From Proteobacteria bacterium UBA7415 (GTDB lineage Bacteria > Pseudomonadota > Gammaproteobacteria > Arenicellales > Arenicellaceae): 64,000 nt of DNA. Below are positions 9,001 to 20,119 of this stretch, piece after piece. Positions within the stretch are counted from its first letter, which is position 1. The number at the start of each line of letters is the position of its first letter. A program made the translations under genes and the position numbers. The stretch lies in contig DKML01000005.1 in assembly GCA_002470515.1 (NCBI GenBank), positions 199,942 through 263,941 of the forward strand. The letters run 5' to 3'. A model generated the notes under the pieces. The model saw only the letters and a list, made by a program, of their open reading frames with translations, did not search any database and was not told the origin of the DNA.

Positions 9001-9020
9001 AGCCTCGTTCGAGGCTTTTT
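9001..9020 (+). terminator. rho-independent terminator after sigma-factor operon
   Basis: AGCCTCG and CGAGGCT form a 7-bp stem around a TT centre (the effective loop is larger), followed by a run of Ts at 9016-9020. It is 28 bp after the stop of the small membrane protein. Confidence 0.75.
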
Positions 9021-9066
9021 ATATACACCCGCTGAAGGCTCTTTTATATACACCCACTGAAGGCTC
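9017..9066. repeat. two tandem 25-bp units
   Basis: Units at 9017-9041 and 9042-9066 are identical except for one base (G at 9031, A at 9056). Each contains TATATACACCC then CTGAAGGCTC. The unit includes part of the terminator T-run, so the repeat may have arisen by slippage around the hairpin. Confidence 0.8.
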
Positions 9067-9326
9067 TTTTGTTGTTCATCTTTTGATAGCTTTGTTTATT
9101 TCAATGCAGTGCACGCTCAGTCTCTGAACTTCCTTTGTTTCAACATCAATCCTCCCTGCAAAACGCTTTTAAAGGCTGATTTACCGCGCGCTGAATAATA
9201 AATGTATTTCTGGTTTGCTTTTGTTTGGCAAAATTCACTCATTTTTAAACTCAATCAGATTACTATTCATGTCTAGGCTACTTAGATAGCTATGTCGATA
9301 ATATTTCCAACCAATTGAGGATTACT

Positions 9327-10952
9327 ATGCTTGGCTTAATGCAGGATGACCAGCTCACTATTACGTCTTTGATGCGACACGGTCGTTCAATCAATGGCGA
9401 CTCCACCATCGTATCTATAACCAGCGACAACCCACGGCACCGCTACACGATGCGCGAATGTTTTGACCGCGCCGCTCAACTAGCACATGCCCTTAAAAAG
9501 CTAGGATTGGAACAAGGCCAAGCCGTAGGCACACTCGCGTGGAATGACTATCGACATATGGAAGCATATTATGGTGTTGCTTGCATGGGTTCGGTTTGTC
9601 ACACAATCAATCCGCGGCTTTTTCCCGAGCAATTAAACTACATTATTAATCACGCAGAGGATCAATTTATTTTGACTGATCCTATGTTTGTACCGTTGAT
9701 TGAAGCGTTGGAAGAGCACTTGCCAAACGTCAAAGGCTACATCGTTATGACGAACAAAGCGGGTATGCCTGACACTAAGCTTTCGAACGTGTACTGCTAC
9801 GAAGAGCTGATAGCTGACGAGAGCCCTTGCTACGATTGGCCTGAGCTCGACGAAAATACAGCCTGCTCTTTATGCTACACATCGGGCACCACTGGTAATC
9901 CTAAAGGCGTTCTCTATTCACACCGAGCGCTAGTGCTACAGTCTTATGCCACGTGTCTAGGTGATGGAATGGGCATCGGTAAACAAGATGTTGCGATGCC
10001 TATCGTGCCCATGTTCCATGTTAACGCGTGGAACGTTCCTTACTCGGCCGCATTATCTGGTTTTGGCTTGGTGTTCCCAGGCGCGATGATGGGCGACGGT
10101 GCAACGCTGCAAAACCTAATAGAAGAAGAGGGCATAACCTATGCCCTAGGTGTGCCTACAGTTTGGTTAGGGTTGCTCAATTATTTGCGTGAATCAGGTA
10201 AGCAAATCACATCACTCAAGCGCGTTGGTGTAGGTGGCTCTGCCTGTCCGTTAAGTATTATGGAAGAATTCGAAAATACTCATGGTGCCATTACCACGGC
10301 GGGTTGGGGGATGACCGAAATGGCGCCTTTGGGTACATTTAACGCACTCTCCAAAGCGCGTGAAGATTACACCGATGAAGAATATGCCCGAGTTCGAGTT
10401 AGAGCAGGTCGTCCGATCTTTGGTGTCTCGATGAAGATAGTTGACGAAAATGGCGTTGAACTTCCATGGGATGGTAAAGCTTATGGTGCTCTTAAAGTGC
10501 GTGGCCCTTGGGTGGTTAAAGAATATTTCAAAGCTGGCGAATCAGCACTAGATGATGACGGTTGGTTCGATACAGGCGATGTCGCAATTATTGACCCCGA
10601 CGGCAATATGGCGATTACTGACCGTACCAAGGATGTTATCAAATCCGGTGGTGAATGGATATCGTCGATCGATCTCGAGAACTGTGCTGTTGGCCACCCA
10701 GAGGTTGCTGAAGCGGCTGTGATCGGCATTGCGCACCCTAAATGGGACGAACGACCGCTATTGGTTGTTGTGCGCACTCCCGGATCCAGCGTTGAAGGGC
10801 CAGAAATCGTAGAATTCATGACCGGTAAAGTCGCTAAGTGGTGGTTGCCAGACGAGGTCGCGTTTGTTGAAGAGCTGCCGCACACGGCGACGGGTAAGGT
10901 GCACAAGCTTAAGCTGCGAGAGGAGTTTGCGGATTATACCTTCGCGTCTTAA
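9327..10952 (+). CDS. acyl-CoA ligase, 3-(methylthio)propionyl-CoA ligase/fatty-acid ligase type
   Basis: A 541-residue AMP-forming ligase that activates a carboxylic acid to its CoA thioester through an acyl-adenylate. The ATP-binding P-loop [11 protein letters not shown] is at residues 184-194, VPMFHVNAW follows, the adenylate motif [11 protein letters not shown] is near 320, and the hinge/arginine motif with [15 protein letters not shown] is near 435. A C-terminal lysine is in [14 protein letters not shown]. The MLGLMQDxxL N-terminus resembles DmdB-type methylthiopropionyl-CoA ligases of the DMSP demethylation pathway and related medium-chain ligases, so substrate is uncertain. The ATG at 9327, 6 bp after GAGG, is preferred over an upstream TTG. 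A paralogue broken by a stop lies at 57815. Confidence 0.85.
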   Translation: MLGLMQDDQLTITSLMRHGRSINGDSTIVSITSDNPRHRYTMRECFDRAAQLAHALKKLGLEQGQAVGTLAWNDYRHMEAYYGVACMGSVCHTINPRLFPEQLNYIINHAEDQFILTDPMFVPLIEALEEHLPNVKGYIVMTNKAGMPDTKLSNVYCYEELIADESPCYDWPELDENTACSLCYTSGTTGNPKGVLYSHRALVLQSYATCLGDGMGIGKQDVAMPIVPMFHVNAWNVPYSAALSGFGLVFPGAMMGDGATLQNLIEEEGITYALGVPTVWLGLLNYLRESGKQITSLKRVGVGGSACPLSIMEEFENTHGAITTAGWGMTEMAPLGTFNALSKAREDYTDEEYARVRVRAGRPIFGVSMKIVDENGVELPWDGKAYGALKVRGPWVVKEYFKAGESALDDDGWFDTGDVAIIDPDGNMAITDRTKDVIKSGGEWISSIDLENCAVGHPEVAEAAVIGIAHPKWDERPLLVVVRTPGSSVEGPEIVEFMTGKVAKWWLPDEVAFVEELPHTATGKVHKLKLREEFADYTFAS

Positions 10953-11020
10953 TTTCAGTAGTTGGAGTTTTCAATTCAGAGATGTCTGAATAAACAGCCT
11001 TGAGTTGATGTACTTAGGAA

Positions 11021-11052
11021 GACGCACGAGCAATTGCTCGTGCGTCTTTTTT
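11021..11052 (+). terminator. strong rho-independent terminator
   Basis: A perfect palindrome with 13-bp arms (from GACGCACGAG at 11021 to CTCGTGCGTC ending 11046) is followed by seven Ts. It ends the acyl-CoA ligase transcript and separates it from the heat-shock cluster. Confidence 0.9.
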
Positions 11053-11167
11053 TGCGTCTACGTAAATCTAAACTAATTAGCTGCACCGTTTCGAACCTAT
11101 GAAAAGTAACTTTCCTTGCGTTAAATCTAAAGAGCCTCAAAAAATATACAAAATTAGACGCATATCT

Positions 11168-11196
11168 CTTGAAGTCACTCGCGCCATCCCCATAAT
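11168..11196 (+). promoter_or_regulatory. sigma-32 heat-shock promoter for grpE
   Basis: CTTGAAG at 11168-11174 and CCCCATAAT at 11188-11196 are separated by 13 bp. This matches the RpoH consensus CTTGAA-N13/15-CCCCATnT closely and lies 34 bp upstream of the grpE start. Confidence 0.8.
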
Positions 11197-11229
11197 TCAC
11201 GCATCCTGACAAAGCACATTAATAGGCTT

Positions 11230-11835
11230 ATGAACGAAAATAAAAACACAGAAGACGCAAAGAATGATCCTGTAGAGCAAGCGCAAGAGCCGCAAGAGGT
11301 TCCTGAGACTACTTCTAAAGCAGATGATGGCGAAGTTCGTGAGCTGTCTGTTGACGACGAGATCGAGCAGCTAAAAGAGCAGTTGGCACAACAAGCCGAC
11401 GAAGCCGCTGCCATGAAGGACGCCTACATTCGCGCTAAGGCCGAAGAAGACAATGTGCGTCGTAGAGCGGAAAAAGAAGTCTCTAATAGCCGTAAGTTTG
11501 CGGTAGAAGGCTTTGCTAAAGAACTGCTAAGTGTCCGCGACAGCTTGGCCATTGCGGCGGCACTAGAGCTCGAAGCGGATAGCGATGCTGGCGTTAAGAG
11601 CATGAAAGATGGTGTAGACATTACCCTCAAACAGCTAGATGCCGCGTTCGCCAAGTATGCCGTGGTTGAAGTTACAGCACAGGTGGGCGATGTGCTCGAC
11701 CCAAATGTACATCAAGCAATGAGCATTGTTGATGCACCAGACGTCGAGTCTGGGTGCATTGTTAATGTGATCCAAGCTGGCTTCACAATGCACGAAAGAC
11801 TCTTGCGTCCAGCAATGGTAATTGTCGCAAAGTAA
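11230..11835 (+). CDS. grpE: nucleotide exchange factor GrpE
   Basis: GrpE releases ADP from DnaK and drives the chaperone cycle. The 201-residue protein has an acidic disordered N-terminus (1-40), a long coiled coil at about 42-95 (IEQLKEQLAQQADEAAAMKDAYIRAKAEEDNVRRRAEKE), and the C-terminal beta domain with the signature GDVLDPNVHQAMS and VIQAGFTMHERLLRPAMVIVAK. It is first in a grpE-dnaK-dnaJ cluster and is preceded by a recognisable RpoH promoter. The product has the normal length. Confidence 0.96.
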   Translation: MNENKNTEDAKNDPVEQAQEPQEVPETTSKADDGEVRELSVDDEIEQLKEQLAQQADEAAAMKDAYIRAKAEEDNVRRRAEKEVSNSRKFAVEGFAKELLSVRDSLAIAAALELEADSDAGVKSMKDGVDITLKQLDAAFAKYAVVEVTAQVGDVLDPNVHQAMSIVDAPDVESGCIVNVIQAGFTMHERLLRPAMVIVAK

Positions 11836-11972
11836 ACAAACTTGTTTAGAGCTGAGAGCGTATATCACTCCGTAACACTGCGCTTGAGTTCTAAACTGTA
11901 AAAAAACTATTGAAATCAAAACTATAAGCTCCATAAAAGAGCTGTAAGTTCACATTATAGAGGTATTTGAAA

Positions 11973-13892
11973 ATGGGCAAAATTATTGGAATCGACTTAG
12001 GTACGACCAACTCATGTGTAGCGGTAATGGACGGCGATAAGCCACGTGTTATCGAAAACAGTGAAGGCGATCGTACTACTCCATCCTATGTGGCATTCGC
12101 CAAAGACGGCGAAGTGTTAGTGGGCCAACCTGCTAAGCGTCAATCAGTAACCAATCCAGAAGATACGCTGTACGCCGTAAAGCGTTTGATTGGCCGTAAA
12201 TTTGACGAAAAAGTAGTTCAGCGCGATCGCGACCTAATGCCCTACAAAATTGTAAAGGCAAGCAATGGTGACGCGTGGGTAGAAGCTAACGGCAAACAAA
12301 TGGCTCCGCCTGAAGTGTCAGCGCGTATTCTGCAAAAAATGAAAGCGACCGCTGAAGAGTTTCTAGGCGAAAAAGTGACTGAAGCCGTTATTACGGTTCC
12401 AGCCTATTTTAATGATGCACAGCGTCAAGCGACTAAAGATGCTGGCAAGATTGCTGGCTTGGACGTAAAGCGAATTATTAACGAGCCTACTGCAGCAGCA
12501 CTTGCTTACGGTATGGATCAAAAGAACGGCGATCGTAAGATCGTTGTGTATGACTTGGGTGGTGGTACGTTTGACGTATCGATTATCGAGATTGCCGATA
12601 TCGACGGCGAGCACCAATTTGAAGTGTTGTCGACCAACGGTGACACATTCTTAGGTGGAGAAGACTTCGATCATCGAATTATTAGTTACTTGGTTGAAGA
12701 GTTTAAGAAAGACCAAAATATAGACATTAAAGGCGACGCGCTTGCGATGCAGCGTCTTAAAGACGCTGCCGAAAAAGCTAAGATCGAACTGTCTTCAAGC
12801 TCACAAACAGAGATCAACTTGCCGTACATTACGGCGGATGCAACAGGCCCGAAACACTTAGTCATTAAGTTGTCGCGAGCCAAGTTAGAGTCATTGGTTG
12901 CTGACCTGATCACAAGCACTATTGAGCCATGCAAAGTAGCGCTTAAAGACGCTGGCTTGTCTAACGGCGACATCGACGATGTGATTTTGGTTGGTGGTCA
13001 AACTCGTATGCCTAAAGTACAACAGGCAGTGCAAGACTTTTTCGGTAAGGAAGCACGCCGCGACGTAAACCCTGATGAAGCCGTAGCCCTAGGCGCAGCG
13101 ATTCAAGGTGGCGTTCTCGGTGGAGACGTTAAAGACGTATTGTTACTAGACGTAACACCGTTGACGTTGGGTATCGAAACAATGGGCGGTATTCGTACAC
13201 CATTAATTGAGAAGAATACGACTATTCCGACCAATGCGAGCCAAACATTCTCGACAGCTGACGACAATCAAAATGCAGTTACAATTCATGTGTTGCAAGG
13301 CGAGCGAGAAATGGCCGCTGGCAACAAATCTTTAGGCCGTTTTGACTTAACCGATATACCGGCAGCACCACGTGGTACTCCGCAGATTGAGGTAACGTTT
13401 GATATAGACGCAAACGGTATCATGCACGTTTCGGCTAAAGACAAAGCCACAGGCAAAGAGAACAAGATTGTTATTAAATCAAGTTCTGGATTAAGCGACG
13501 AAGAAATCGAAGCAATGGTTGCGGATGCCGAGGCACATGCTGAAGAAGATGCAAAAGCCAAAGCCTTAGTCGAAGCTCGAAACCAAGCAGAATCTATGGT
13601 CAACGGTATTCGTAAAACTATGGAAGACGCGGGTGACAAACTTGAAGACGAAGAAAAAACGGCTATCGAAGCCGCGATTGTCGAAGTTGAAGAGGTTGTT
13701 AAAGCTGACGACGTAGATGCGATTAATGAAAAAGTTCAGGCATTGATGGAGTCTAGCCATAAGCTAGCCGAGAAAATGTACGCTGATGCCGGTGGTGCTG
13801 AAGGCGCTGCTGGTGAGCAAGATGGCGGAGCTGACGACAACGTAGTTGATGCTGAATTCGAAGAAGTTAAAGACGAAGACAAAAAAGTATAA
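11973..13892 (+). CDS. dnaK: chaperone protein DnaK (Hsp70)
   Basis: ATP-dependent Hsp70 chaperone of the cytoplasm. The 639-residue product has the actin-fold ATPase with [13 protein letters not shown] at the start, [16 protein letters not shown] and [15 protein letters not shown]. The [14 protein letters not shown] interdomain linker equivalent, the substrate-binding domain and a lid with a glycine-rich acidic tail follow ([13 protein letters not shown] and DAEFEEVKD). I place the start at the ATG at 11973, preceded by AGAGGT, rather than a TTG two codons upstream. The tail ending in a DAEFEEV-type motif is normal for gammaproteobacteria. Confidence 0.98.
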   Translation: MGKIIGIDLGTTNSCVAVMDGDKPRVIENSEGDRTTPSYVAFAKDGEVLVGQPAKRQSVTNPEDTLYAVKRLIGRKFDEKVVQRDRDLMPYKIVKASNGDAWVEANGKQMAPPEVSARILQKMKATAEEFLGEKVTEAVITVPAYFNDAQRQATKDAGKIAGLDVKRIINEPTAAALAYGMDQKNGDRKIVVYDLGGGTFDVSIIEIADIDGEHQFEVLSTNGDTFLGGEDFDHRIISYLVEEFKKDQNIDIKGDALAMQRLKDAAEKAKIELSSSSQTEINLPYITADATGPKHLVIKLSRAKLESLVADLITSTIEPCKVALKDAGLSNGDIDDVILVGGQTRMPKVQQAVQDFFGKEARRDVNPDEAVALGAAIQGGVLGGDVKDVLLLDVTPLTLGIETMGGIRTPLIEKNTTIPTNASQTFSTADDNQNAVTIHVLQGEREMAAGNKSLGRFDLTDIPAAPRGTPQIEVTFDIDANGIMHVSAKDKATGKENKIVIKSSSGLSDEEIEAMVADAEAHAEEDAKAKALVEARNQAESMVNGIRKTMEDAGDKLEDEEKTAIEAAIVEVEEVVKADDVDAINEKVQALMESSHKLAEKMYADAGGAEGAAGEQDGGADDNVVDAEFEEVKDEDKKV

Positions 13893-14036
13893 AGCCATCT
13901 AGCGTAATAAACAGTTTATTAACTAGGTAATAGTTTGGGCATGAGTTCCCGCTTACAGTGTGCAGTGATGGCTAAAGCGAGAAACATGCCCAATTCTATT
14001 TGGTAAACAACAAATCAGAACACTGAATTAAAGTAC

Positions 14037-14060
14037 ATGGGAGCCTCGGCTCCCATTTTG
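14037..14060 (+). terminator. hairpin between dnaK and dnaJ
   Basis: ATGGGAGCC at 14037-14045 and GGCTCCCAT at 14048-14056 form a tight stem followed by TTTTG. It lies just before the dnaJ ATG and could partly terminate dnaK transcripts, lowering DnaJ relative to DnaK. Confidence 0.5.
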
Positions 14061-14072
14061 TGGAATTAAATT

Positions 14073-15215
14073 ATGGCAAAACGTGATTATTACGAAGTTC
14101 TAGGCGTCAGCAAGTCGGTAGATGCTGCCGAGCTTAAAAAGGCTTATCGACGTCTTGCGATGAAATATCATCCGGACCGTAATGCTGACGATGATTCTGC
14201 AGAAGCAAAGTTTAAAGAAGTTAAAGAAGCCCACGACATATTATCTAATACTGAGAAGCGTGCTGCATACGACCAGTTTGGCCATGCTGCCTTTGAAGGC
14301 GGAATGGGCGGCGGTGGCGGTGGCGGTGGTGGCGCGGGCGCAGGTGGTTTTAGTGATATCTTTGGCGACGTATTCGGTGATATCTTTGGTGGAGGCGGCG
14401 GTGGTCGTCAACGTCAGCGCCGAGGTTCTGATTTACGCTACAACCTAGAGCTGAGCTTAGAAGACGCAGTACGCGGTACGGAGGTTAACATTACTGTACC
14501 TCGTATGGCAGCGTGCAAGACTTGCTCAGGCAGTGGTGCAAAACCAGGCTCAACACCAAAAAGTTGTGGCACCTGCCATGGCCAAGGCCAAGTTCGCATT
14601 CAGCAAGGTTTTTTCTCCATGCAACAAACCTGTCCACAATGTCAGGGGCAGGGCACTATTATCTCTGACCCTTGTAACGACTGCCATGGTCAAGGACGTA
14701 CCAAAGAAAGTAAGAAGTTGTCGGTTAAGATTCCGGCAGGTGTTGATGAGGGTGATCAAATTCGTTTATCTGGCGAAGGTGAAAGCGGCGGCGCTGGCAC
14801 GGTTAACGGTGATCTCTACGTTTCTGTATCGATCAAACCTCACGCGATCTTTCAGCGTGAAGGCGTTGATCTAAATTGTACTGTTCCTATTTCTTTTTCT
14901 TCGCTGGTGCTAGGCGGAGAACTGGAGGTTCCGACTTTAGATGGTCGAGCAAAGCTCAAGATCCCAGTGGGTACGCAATCAGGCAAAACGTTCAGGCTTC
15001 GAGGCAAAGGCGTTAAGAATGTTCGAAATGCGGGATTTGTTGGCGATCTTTATTGCAAAGTACAAGTTGAAACTCCGGTTAATTTGACTAAAGAGCAACG
15101 CGACTTACTGCAAAAGCTTGATAAGACTTTGCAAGCGGGAGGTAGCAAGCATAGTCCGCAGGAGTCCTCTTGGACTGATCGAATTAAGACGTTCTTCGAC
15201 GATTTTGTTGCGTAA
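14073..15215 (+). CDS. dnaJ: chaperone protein DnaJ (Hsp40)
   Basis: DnaK co-chaperone that stimulates ATP hydrolysis and delivers substrates. The 380-residue protein has the J domain at 1-70 with HPD in [11 protein letters not shown] Gly/Phe-rich linker follows (about 74-120, with a nine-glycine run). Four CxxCxGxG zinc motifs lie at about 150-215 ([32 protein letters not shown]). The C-terminal substrate-binding domains and dimerisation tail complete it. All four zinc repeats are intact, so this is a type I DnaJ. Confidence 0.97.
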   Translation: MAKRDYYEVLGVSKSVDAAELKKAYRRLAMKYHPDRNADDDSAEAKFKEVKEAHDILSNTEKRAAYDQFGHAAFEGGMGGGGGGGGGAGAGGFSDIFGDVFGDIFGGGGGGRQRQRRGSDLRYNLELSLEDAVRGTEVNITVPRMAACKTCSGSGAKPGSTPKSCGTCHGQGQVRIQQGFFSMQQTCPQCQGQGTIISDPCNDCHGQGRTKESKKLSVKIPAGVDEGDQIRLSGEGESGGAGTVNGDLYVSVSIKPHAIFQREGVDLNCTVPISFSSLVLGGELEVPTLDGRAKLKIPVGTQSGKTFRLRGKGVKNVRNAGFVGDLYCKVQVETPVNLTKEQRDLLQKLDKTLQAGGSKHSPQESSWTDRIKTFFDDFVA

Positions 15216-15335
15216 AAATCGCCGAGAGCGCTAGCCCATTCAGCCGTTAGGATTTACCGTAGTGGTTAGAGATTGACGTGATTTTTCGAAAGATTAGTTA
15301 TAATCTGCGATTGCCATTACGCCTATTGCCACATT

Positions 15336-15626
15336 TTGAATATCAAACTTTCGACAATTACTGACAGCAAAGAAAACCAACCGCTGTCGCCAGCCGACCA
15401 ATCCAGAATCATTGAGATGGCATGGGAAGACCGTACGCCGTTCGATGCAATTAAGATCCTCTATGGTCTGGGCGAACCTGCCGTAATCAAGCTAATGCGC
15501 AGCCAGCTAAGCCAAAGATCATTTAGGCTCTGGCGTAAACGGGTGACCGGTAGAAATACTAAGCACCTTGCGAAACGGAGTTTTGTGGTTGGAAGAGGCT
15601 ATTGCCCCACGCAGTACAAACGTTGA
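15336..15626 (+). CDS. TIGR03643/DUF2805 small protein
   Basis: A 96-residue protein with the core LSPADQSRIIEMAWEDRTPFDAIKILYGLGEPAVIKLMRSQL, which reads as a helix-turn-helix-like stretch, then SFRLWRKRVTGRNTKHLAKR, the hallmark of the TIGR03643 (DUF2805) family. These are small, basic, probably DNA-binding proteins of unknown role. The start is set at TTG 15336 because no ATG occurs before the conserved MAWEDR, so the N-terminus is uncertain. It stands alone between dnaJ and the convergent ppnN. Confidence 0.8.
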   Translation: MNIKLSTITDSKENQPLSPADQSRIIEMAWEDRTPFDAIKILYGLGEPAVIKLMRSQLSQRSFRLWRKRVTGRNTKHLAKRSFVVGRGYCPTQYKR

Positions 15627-15727
15627 TCTTGCACGACCGATTTACAAGCTTAGTGCTTTCTAATTCAACAGCTTTCTAGTTATTTCCAAGTTAGTTCCAC
15701 CACTTTTCAACCCCAAGCGGCTCTGGA

Positions 15728-17071
15728 TTAAGATACGAGCGTGTAGCAAGGGGTATAGCTGCCTTTGAGTTTCATACGTTGTTGATCAACAAACTCTGCG
15801 AGCAGACTGTCCATGGCAGCCATAACTTTTGCATCCCCACTGAGTTCGAAAGGCCCTTTCTCTGCAATCGCTTGGATCCCTTTCGGCTTAATATTGCCCG
15901 ATACGATACCCGAGAATGCTTTTCTTAAATTCGCAGCCAATGTCTGAATAGGTTGATCCAACTTTAGATTTAGCTTGCTCATGTTTTCGTGCGTCGGGAT
16001 GAACGCTTCTTGAAAATCCGGTTCAATATTCAAAGACCAATTAAAGAAGAAAGCATCGTCAAGGTCTTTACGATTCTTCTCAACAACCTGCATGTTTTTA
16101 CTCATTGTTTGAGCAACTCTAATAGGGTCGTCAATGATGACCTCATACAAATCTGTTGCTTTTTTTCCTAAAGTCACAGAAATGAAATTATTCATGCTGT
16201 CAAAATAGGCTGCACTTTCTTTGGGACCAGTAAAAATAACAGGCAGTTTCACTTTGTCGTTATCGGCGTGTAGCAGCAGGCCAAGTATGTACAGGATTTC
16301 TTCTGCCGTGCCGGCACCACCTGGAAAAACAACGACCCCATGCGCCATACGTACAAAAGCTTCTAAACGTTTTTCGATGTCGGGCATGATGATAAGCTCG
16401 TTGACAATAGCGTTGGGCGCTTCAGACGCAATGATGCCAGGCTCAGATATACCAATGTAGCGAGGCGAACTCGCGCGTTGTTTTGCATGCGCCACGTTCG
16501 CGCCCTTCATCGGTCCTTTCATGGCTCCGATTCCACAGCCAGTACAAATATCAATCCCGCGTAACCCAAGTCGATAGCCGACGTTTTTGCTGTAATCGTA
16601 CTCAACCGAGTTTATTGAGTGCCCGCCCCAGCACACGACTAAATTAGGACGCTTTCGAGGTTTTAATGCGTCTGCGTTACGCAACGTTTTAAACACCATG
16701 TCAGTAATGGTCTCCCCTTGAGCCTCCCATATTTTGACTTGATCACGCAAGTAGACAATATCTCTGAGAACAGAAAACAAATGATCTCTAATGCCCACGA
16801 TAATCTTGCCGTCGACAAATGCATTTTCGGGAGCGTTACTGAGTTTGAGTTTGATTCCGCGGCACGTGCTAATCAGCTCAATATTAAAGTCCTCGTGGGC
16901 GGCGAGCAATTCATGGCCCTCATCACTGTCTGCGCCCGTGCTGAGCACGGCTAAAGCACAGTTGCGAAATAGGGTCCGGTATATGTCATCGCTTGTTGAA
17001 TGGAGAAGCTCGAGCTCGGTTCTAGTCAGCAGATCAAGCTGGCCCTTAGGCGTAATCGTGGCGTTTACCAT
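15728..17071 (-). CDS. ppnN: pyrimidine/purine-5'-nucleotide nucleosidase PpnN (YgdH)
   Basis: Hydrolyses the N-glycosidic bond of nucleoside monophosphates, giving base and ribose 5-phosphate; the E. coli enzyme is controlled by (p)ppGpp. The 447-residue protein has the PpnN N-terminal domain, a LOG/lysine-decarboxylase-like Rossmann domain with VVCWGGHSI and the signature VVFPGGAGTAEEIL, and the family's C-terminal extension ending YTPCYTLVS. The length matches E. coli PpnN (454). It is minus-strand, separated from dsbA by a terminator. Confidence 0.93.
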   Translation of the reverse strand: MVNATITPKGQLDLLTRTELELLHSTSDDIYRTLFRNCALAVLSTGADSDEGHELLAAHEDFNIELISTCRGIKLKLSNAPENAFVDGKIIVGIRDHLFSVLRDIVYLRDQVKIWEAQGETITDMVFKTLRNADALKPRKRPNLVVCWGGHSINSVEYDYSKNVGYRLGLRGIDICTGCGIGAMKGPMKGANVAHAKQRASSPRYIGISEPGIIASEAPNAIVNELIIMPDIEKRLEAFVRMAHGVVVFPGGAGTAEEILYILGLLLHADNDKVKLPVIFTGPKESAAYFDSMNNFISVTLGKKATDLYEVIIDDPIRVAQTMSKNMQVVEKNRKDLDDAFFFNWSLNIEPDFQEAFIPTHENMSKLNLKLDQPIQTLAANLRKAFSGIVSGNIKPKGIQAIAEKGPFELSGDAKVMAAMDSLLAEFVDQQRMKLKGSYTPCYTLVS

Positions 17072-17246
17072 AGTCGTATTATTTTTGGCGGGGGGTAGAT
17101 CTAATGTATTAGTTCAACGTGAGAGCGAAACGGCAACACACATTCAATACTAGAGTTTATGGGATCAAGGTTACAGGTATGTAGTTTTACCAATTATAAC
17201 TGCAAATACTTCTACCAATCGCATTGCTAGAAGAAGTGTAAAAAAG

Positions 17247-17271
17247 AAAGGCTGTCTAATAGACAGCCTTT
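17247..17271 (-). terminator. rho-independent terminator of dsbA
   Basis: AAAGGCTGTCT at 17247-17257 pairs perfectly with AGACAGCCTTT at 17261-17271. On the minus strand the stem is followed by TCTTTTTT, so it ends dsbA transcription before ppnN. It lies 25 bp after the dsbA stop. Confidence 0.85.
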
Positions 17272-17295
17272 TCAATAAAAGATAATGTGAGTCGT

Positions 17296-17961
17296 TTAGC
17301 GTTCAGCCGCAGCTTTCTTAACTAGCTGGTCAACGACCTTAAACATCTCTTGGGTGCTACCTGCATGCGTCACGCTAGTTAAATATTTTCCGTCAACAAT
17401 AATGGCTGGCACACCGGTAGCGCCAGATGCTATCGATATTTTTTTAGCATTGCGCATGTTGGTGTCCACAGCAAACGAGTTGAATGCCGATTCAACCTGA
17501 TCAGCGGCAAACCCATATTCGCTCAAAAACTCAGTTAACGCACTAACGTTGTTAATGTATTTTTTTTGCACATGAATACGGTGGAAGTATGCATCATAAG
17601 CTTCTTGAGGCGCATTCAAAGCCTGCATTGCGTAAAACGCTTGGGCTTCGAATTCCCACCGAGCGCTAAAAATAGCAGGAACTTTCACGAGTTCCGCGTT
17701 ATCCGGCTTTCCTTCTTCCCATTTTTTTAAGGTAGGTTCAAGTGCGTAACAATGCCCGCATTTAAACCAAAATAACTCGGCTACTTCAATTTTATCGCCG
17801 GTTGATACCGCAAATTCACTCGTAACTGTTTGATACTTGCTTGGGTCTAATTCATCTGCAGTTGTTTGAGCTTGGCATGCCATCAGCGCCCCAAAGCTAA
17901 AGAGCAAGACCAGAGATTGTTTGGCTCTGTAGAATAATGTTGATTGTTTTCTCGTTGTCAC
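17296..17961 (-). CDS. dsbA: DsbA-type thiol:disulfide oxidoreductase with lipobox
   Basis: Introduces disulfide bonds into exported proteins. The 221-residue protein has a thioredoxin fold with the active site FWFKCGHCYALEP (Cys68-Gly-His-Cys71) and the cis-proline loop GATGVPAIIVDG near residue 187. CGHC differs from the CPHC of E. coli DsbA; this variant occurs in DsbA/DsbL-like enzymes. The N-terminus has a basic segment, a hydrophobic stretch and LMAC at 26-29, which fits a lipoprotein signal, so the enzyme may be membrane-tethered rather than free in the periplasm. A terminator lies just downstream. Confidence 0.88.
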   Translation of the reverse strand: MTTRKQSTLFYRAKQSLVLLFSFGALMACQAQTTADELDPSKYQTVTSEFAVSTGDKIEVAELFWFKCGHCYALEPTLKKWEEGKPDNAELVKVPAIFSARWEFEAQAFYAMQALNAPQEAYDAYFHRIHVQKKYINNVSALTEFLSEYGFAADQVESAFNSFAVDTNMRNAKKISIASGATGVPAIIVDGKYLTSVTHAGSTQEMFKVVDQLVKKAAAER

Positions 17962-18073
17962 GATTTTTCCTCTTTGGATAAATGTAAAAGTAATGGATAA
18001 GAGCTTAGATTTTATTCTATAACGTAAGCGTAAGGTATTTGACTGCCTAGATCATACTTCAATCTGGTAAAGC

Positions 18074-19450
<1,377 letters not shown>

Positions 19451-19465
19451 ATTCGAAAACCTAGA

Positions 19466-19996
19466 TTAGTTTTGCAGCTGGGCAGAGTTGATTTGCTCAG
19501 CAACGCTTTGAATCATCGCTAAAAAGTCAGGGAAGAGCATCATCACTATTACGGCCGTTAACGCTTGCAATGCCAGAGTCCACAACAGAGATACAAGGGT
19601 CGTTATTTCTAATGAGTCTCGAAGAATTATGATGCTGATATAAAAATTCCAAATTGTGAAGCTAAATCCCATTGCGGCGAACCCAGTCGTAACAATAAGT
19701 ATTAACGCCATTATTTGTAGAAGCGCAGTAGTACCAAAAATGGCCGACGCGGTTTGCACAAAGCGACTGCTTTTTGACAGCATGGACAGCAACCCATAGA
19801 GCAATGCTGCTTGGACAATATATTGCACAAGACTGATGGCGAATGGTTGGCTTAATTCAGGGGTGAGCGAGTTGATGTATGCACCTAGCGAGACTAAGAC
19901 TGCGCCAGCGATAAGCGCGACGCTAGGGTTGTAGTCTAGGTCTCCAACTTTTCGGCGTAGGGTGATTATTTCAAAGAGTTGTCGGATAGTGTCCAT
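19466..19996 (-). CDS. multi-pass membrane protein upstream of mpl (Yip1-like)
   Basis: I place the start at the ATG at 19996, giving 176 residues beginning MDTIRQLFEIITLRRK. A longer frame reaches 20107, but that extension runs through low-complexity TGATTGATT repeats and is probably not coding. Four or five hydrophobic helices follow the polar start (about 28-45, 54-73, 83-107, 112-128, 132-155). A single-domain membrane protein with an N-terminal amphipathic start and clustered helices resembles Yip1/DUF1282-type proteins, but I cannot confirm this. It lies 15 bp upstream of mpl, so the two are probably cotranscribed. Confidence 0.6.
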   Translation of the reverse strand: MDTIRQLFEIITLRRKVGDLDYNPSVALIAGAVLVSLGAYINSLTPELSQPFAISLVQYIVQAALLYGLLSMLSKSSRFVQTASAIFGTTALLQIMALILIVTTGFAAMGFSFTIWNFYISIIILRDSLEITTLVSLLWTLALQALTAVIVMMLFPDFLAMIQSVAEQINSAQLQN

Positions 19997-20119
19997 AACG
20001 TATTTGGCAAAGCGGCAATTGTCTGCCGCGGGTGAATGATTAATTGATTGATTGACTAATCGATTAGTGGTTAGGTAGCTGACTATGAGCGTGATAGCAT
20101 CATCCAATTATACTGAATC

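Larger units (their letters stand above)
8974..9326. other. 353-bp intergenic region with terminator and 25-bp tandem repeat
   Basis: The gap starts with a rho-independent terminator (9001-9020), followed by two tandem 25-bp units (9017-9066), then about 250 bp of AT-rich sequence leading to the acyl-CoA ligase. Apart from these and the GAGG ribosome-binding site at 9317-9320, I see no gene or RNA. Confidence 0.5.

Noticed and set aside
19997..20107. Longer N-terminus for the membrane protein upstream of mpl
   Set aside because: The extra 37 codons run through TGATTGATT-type low-complexity DNA and lack a ribosome-binding site, so the ATG at 19996 fits better.
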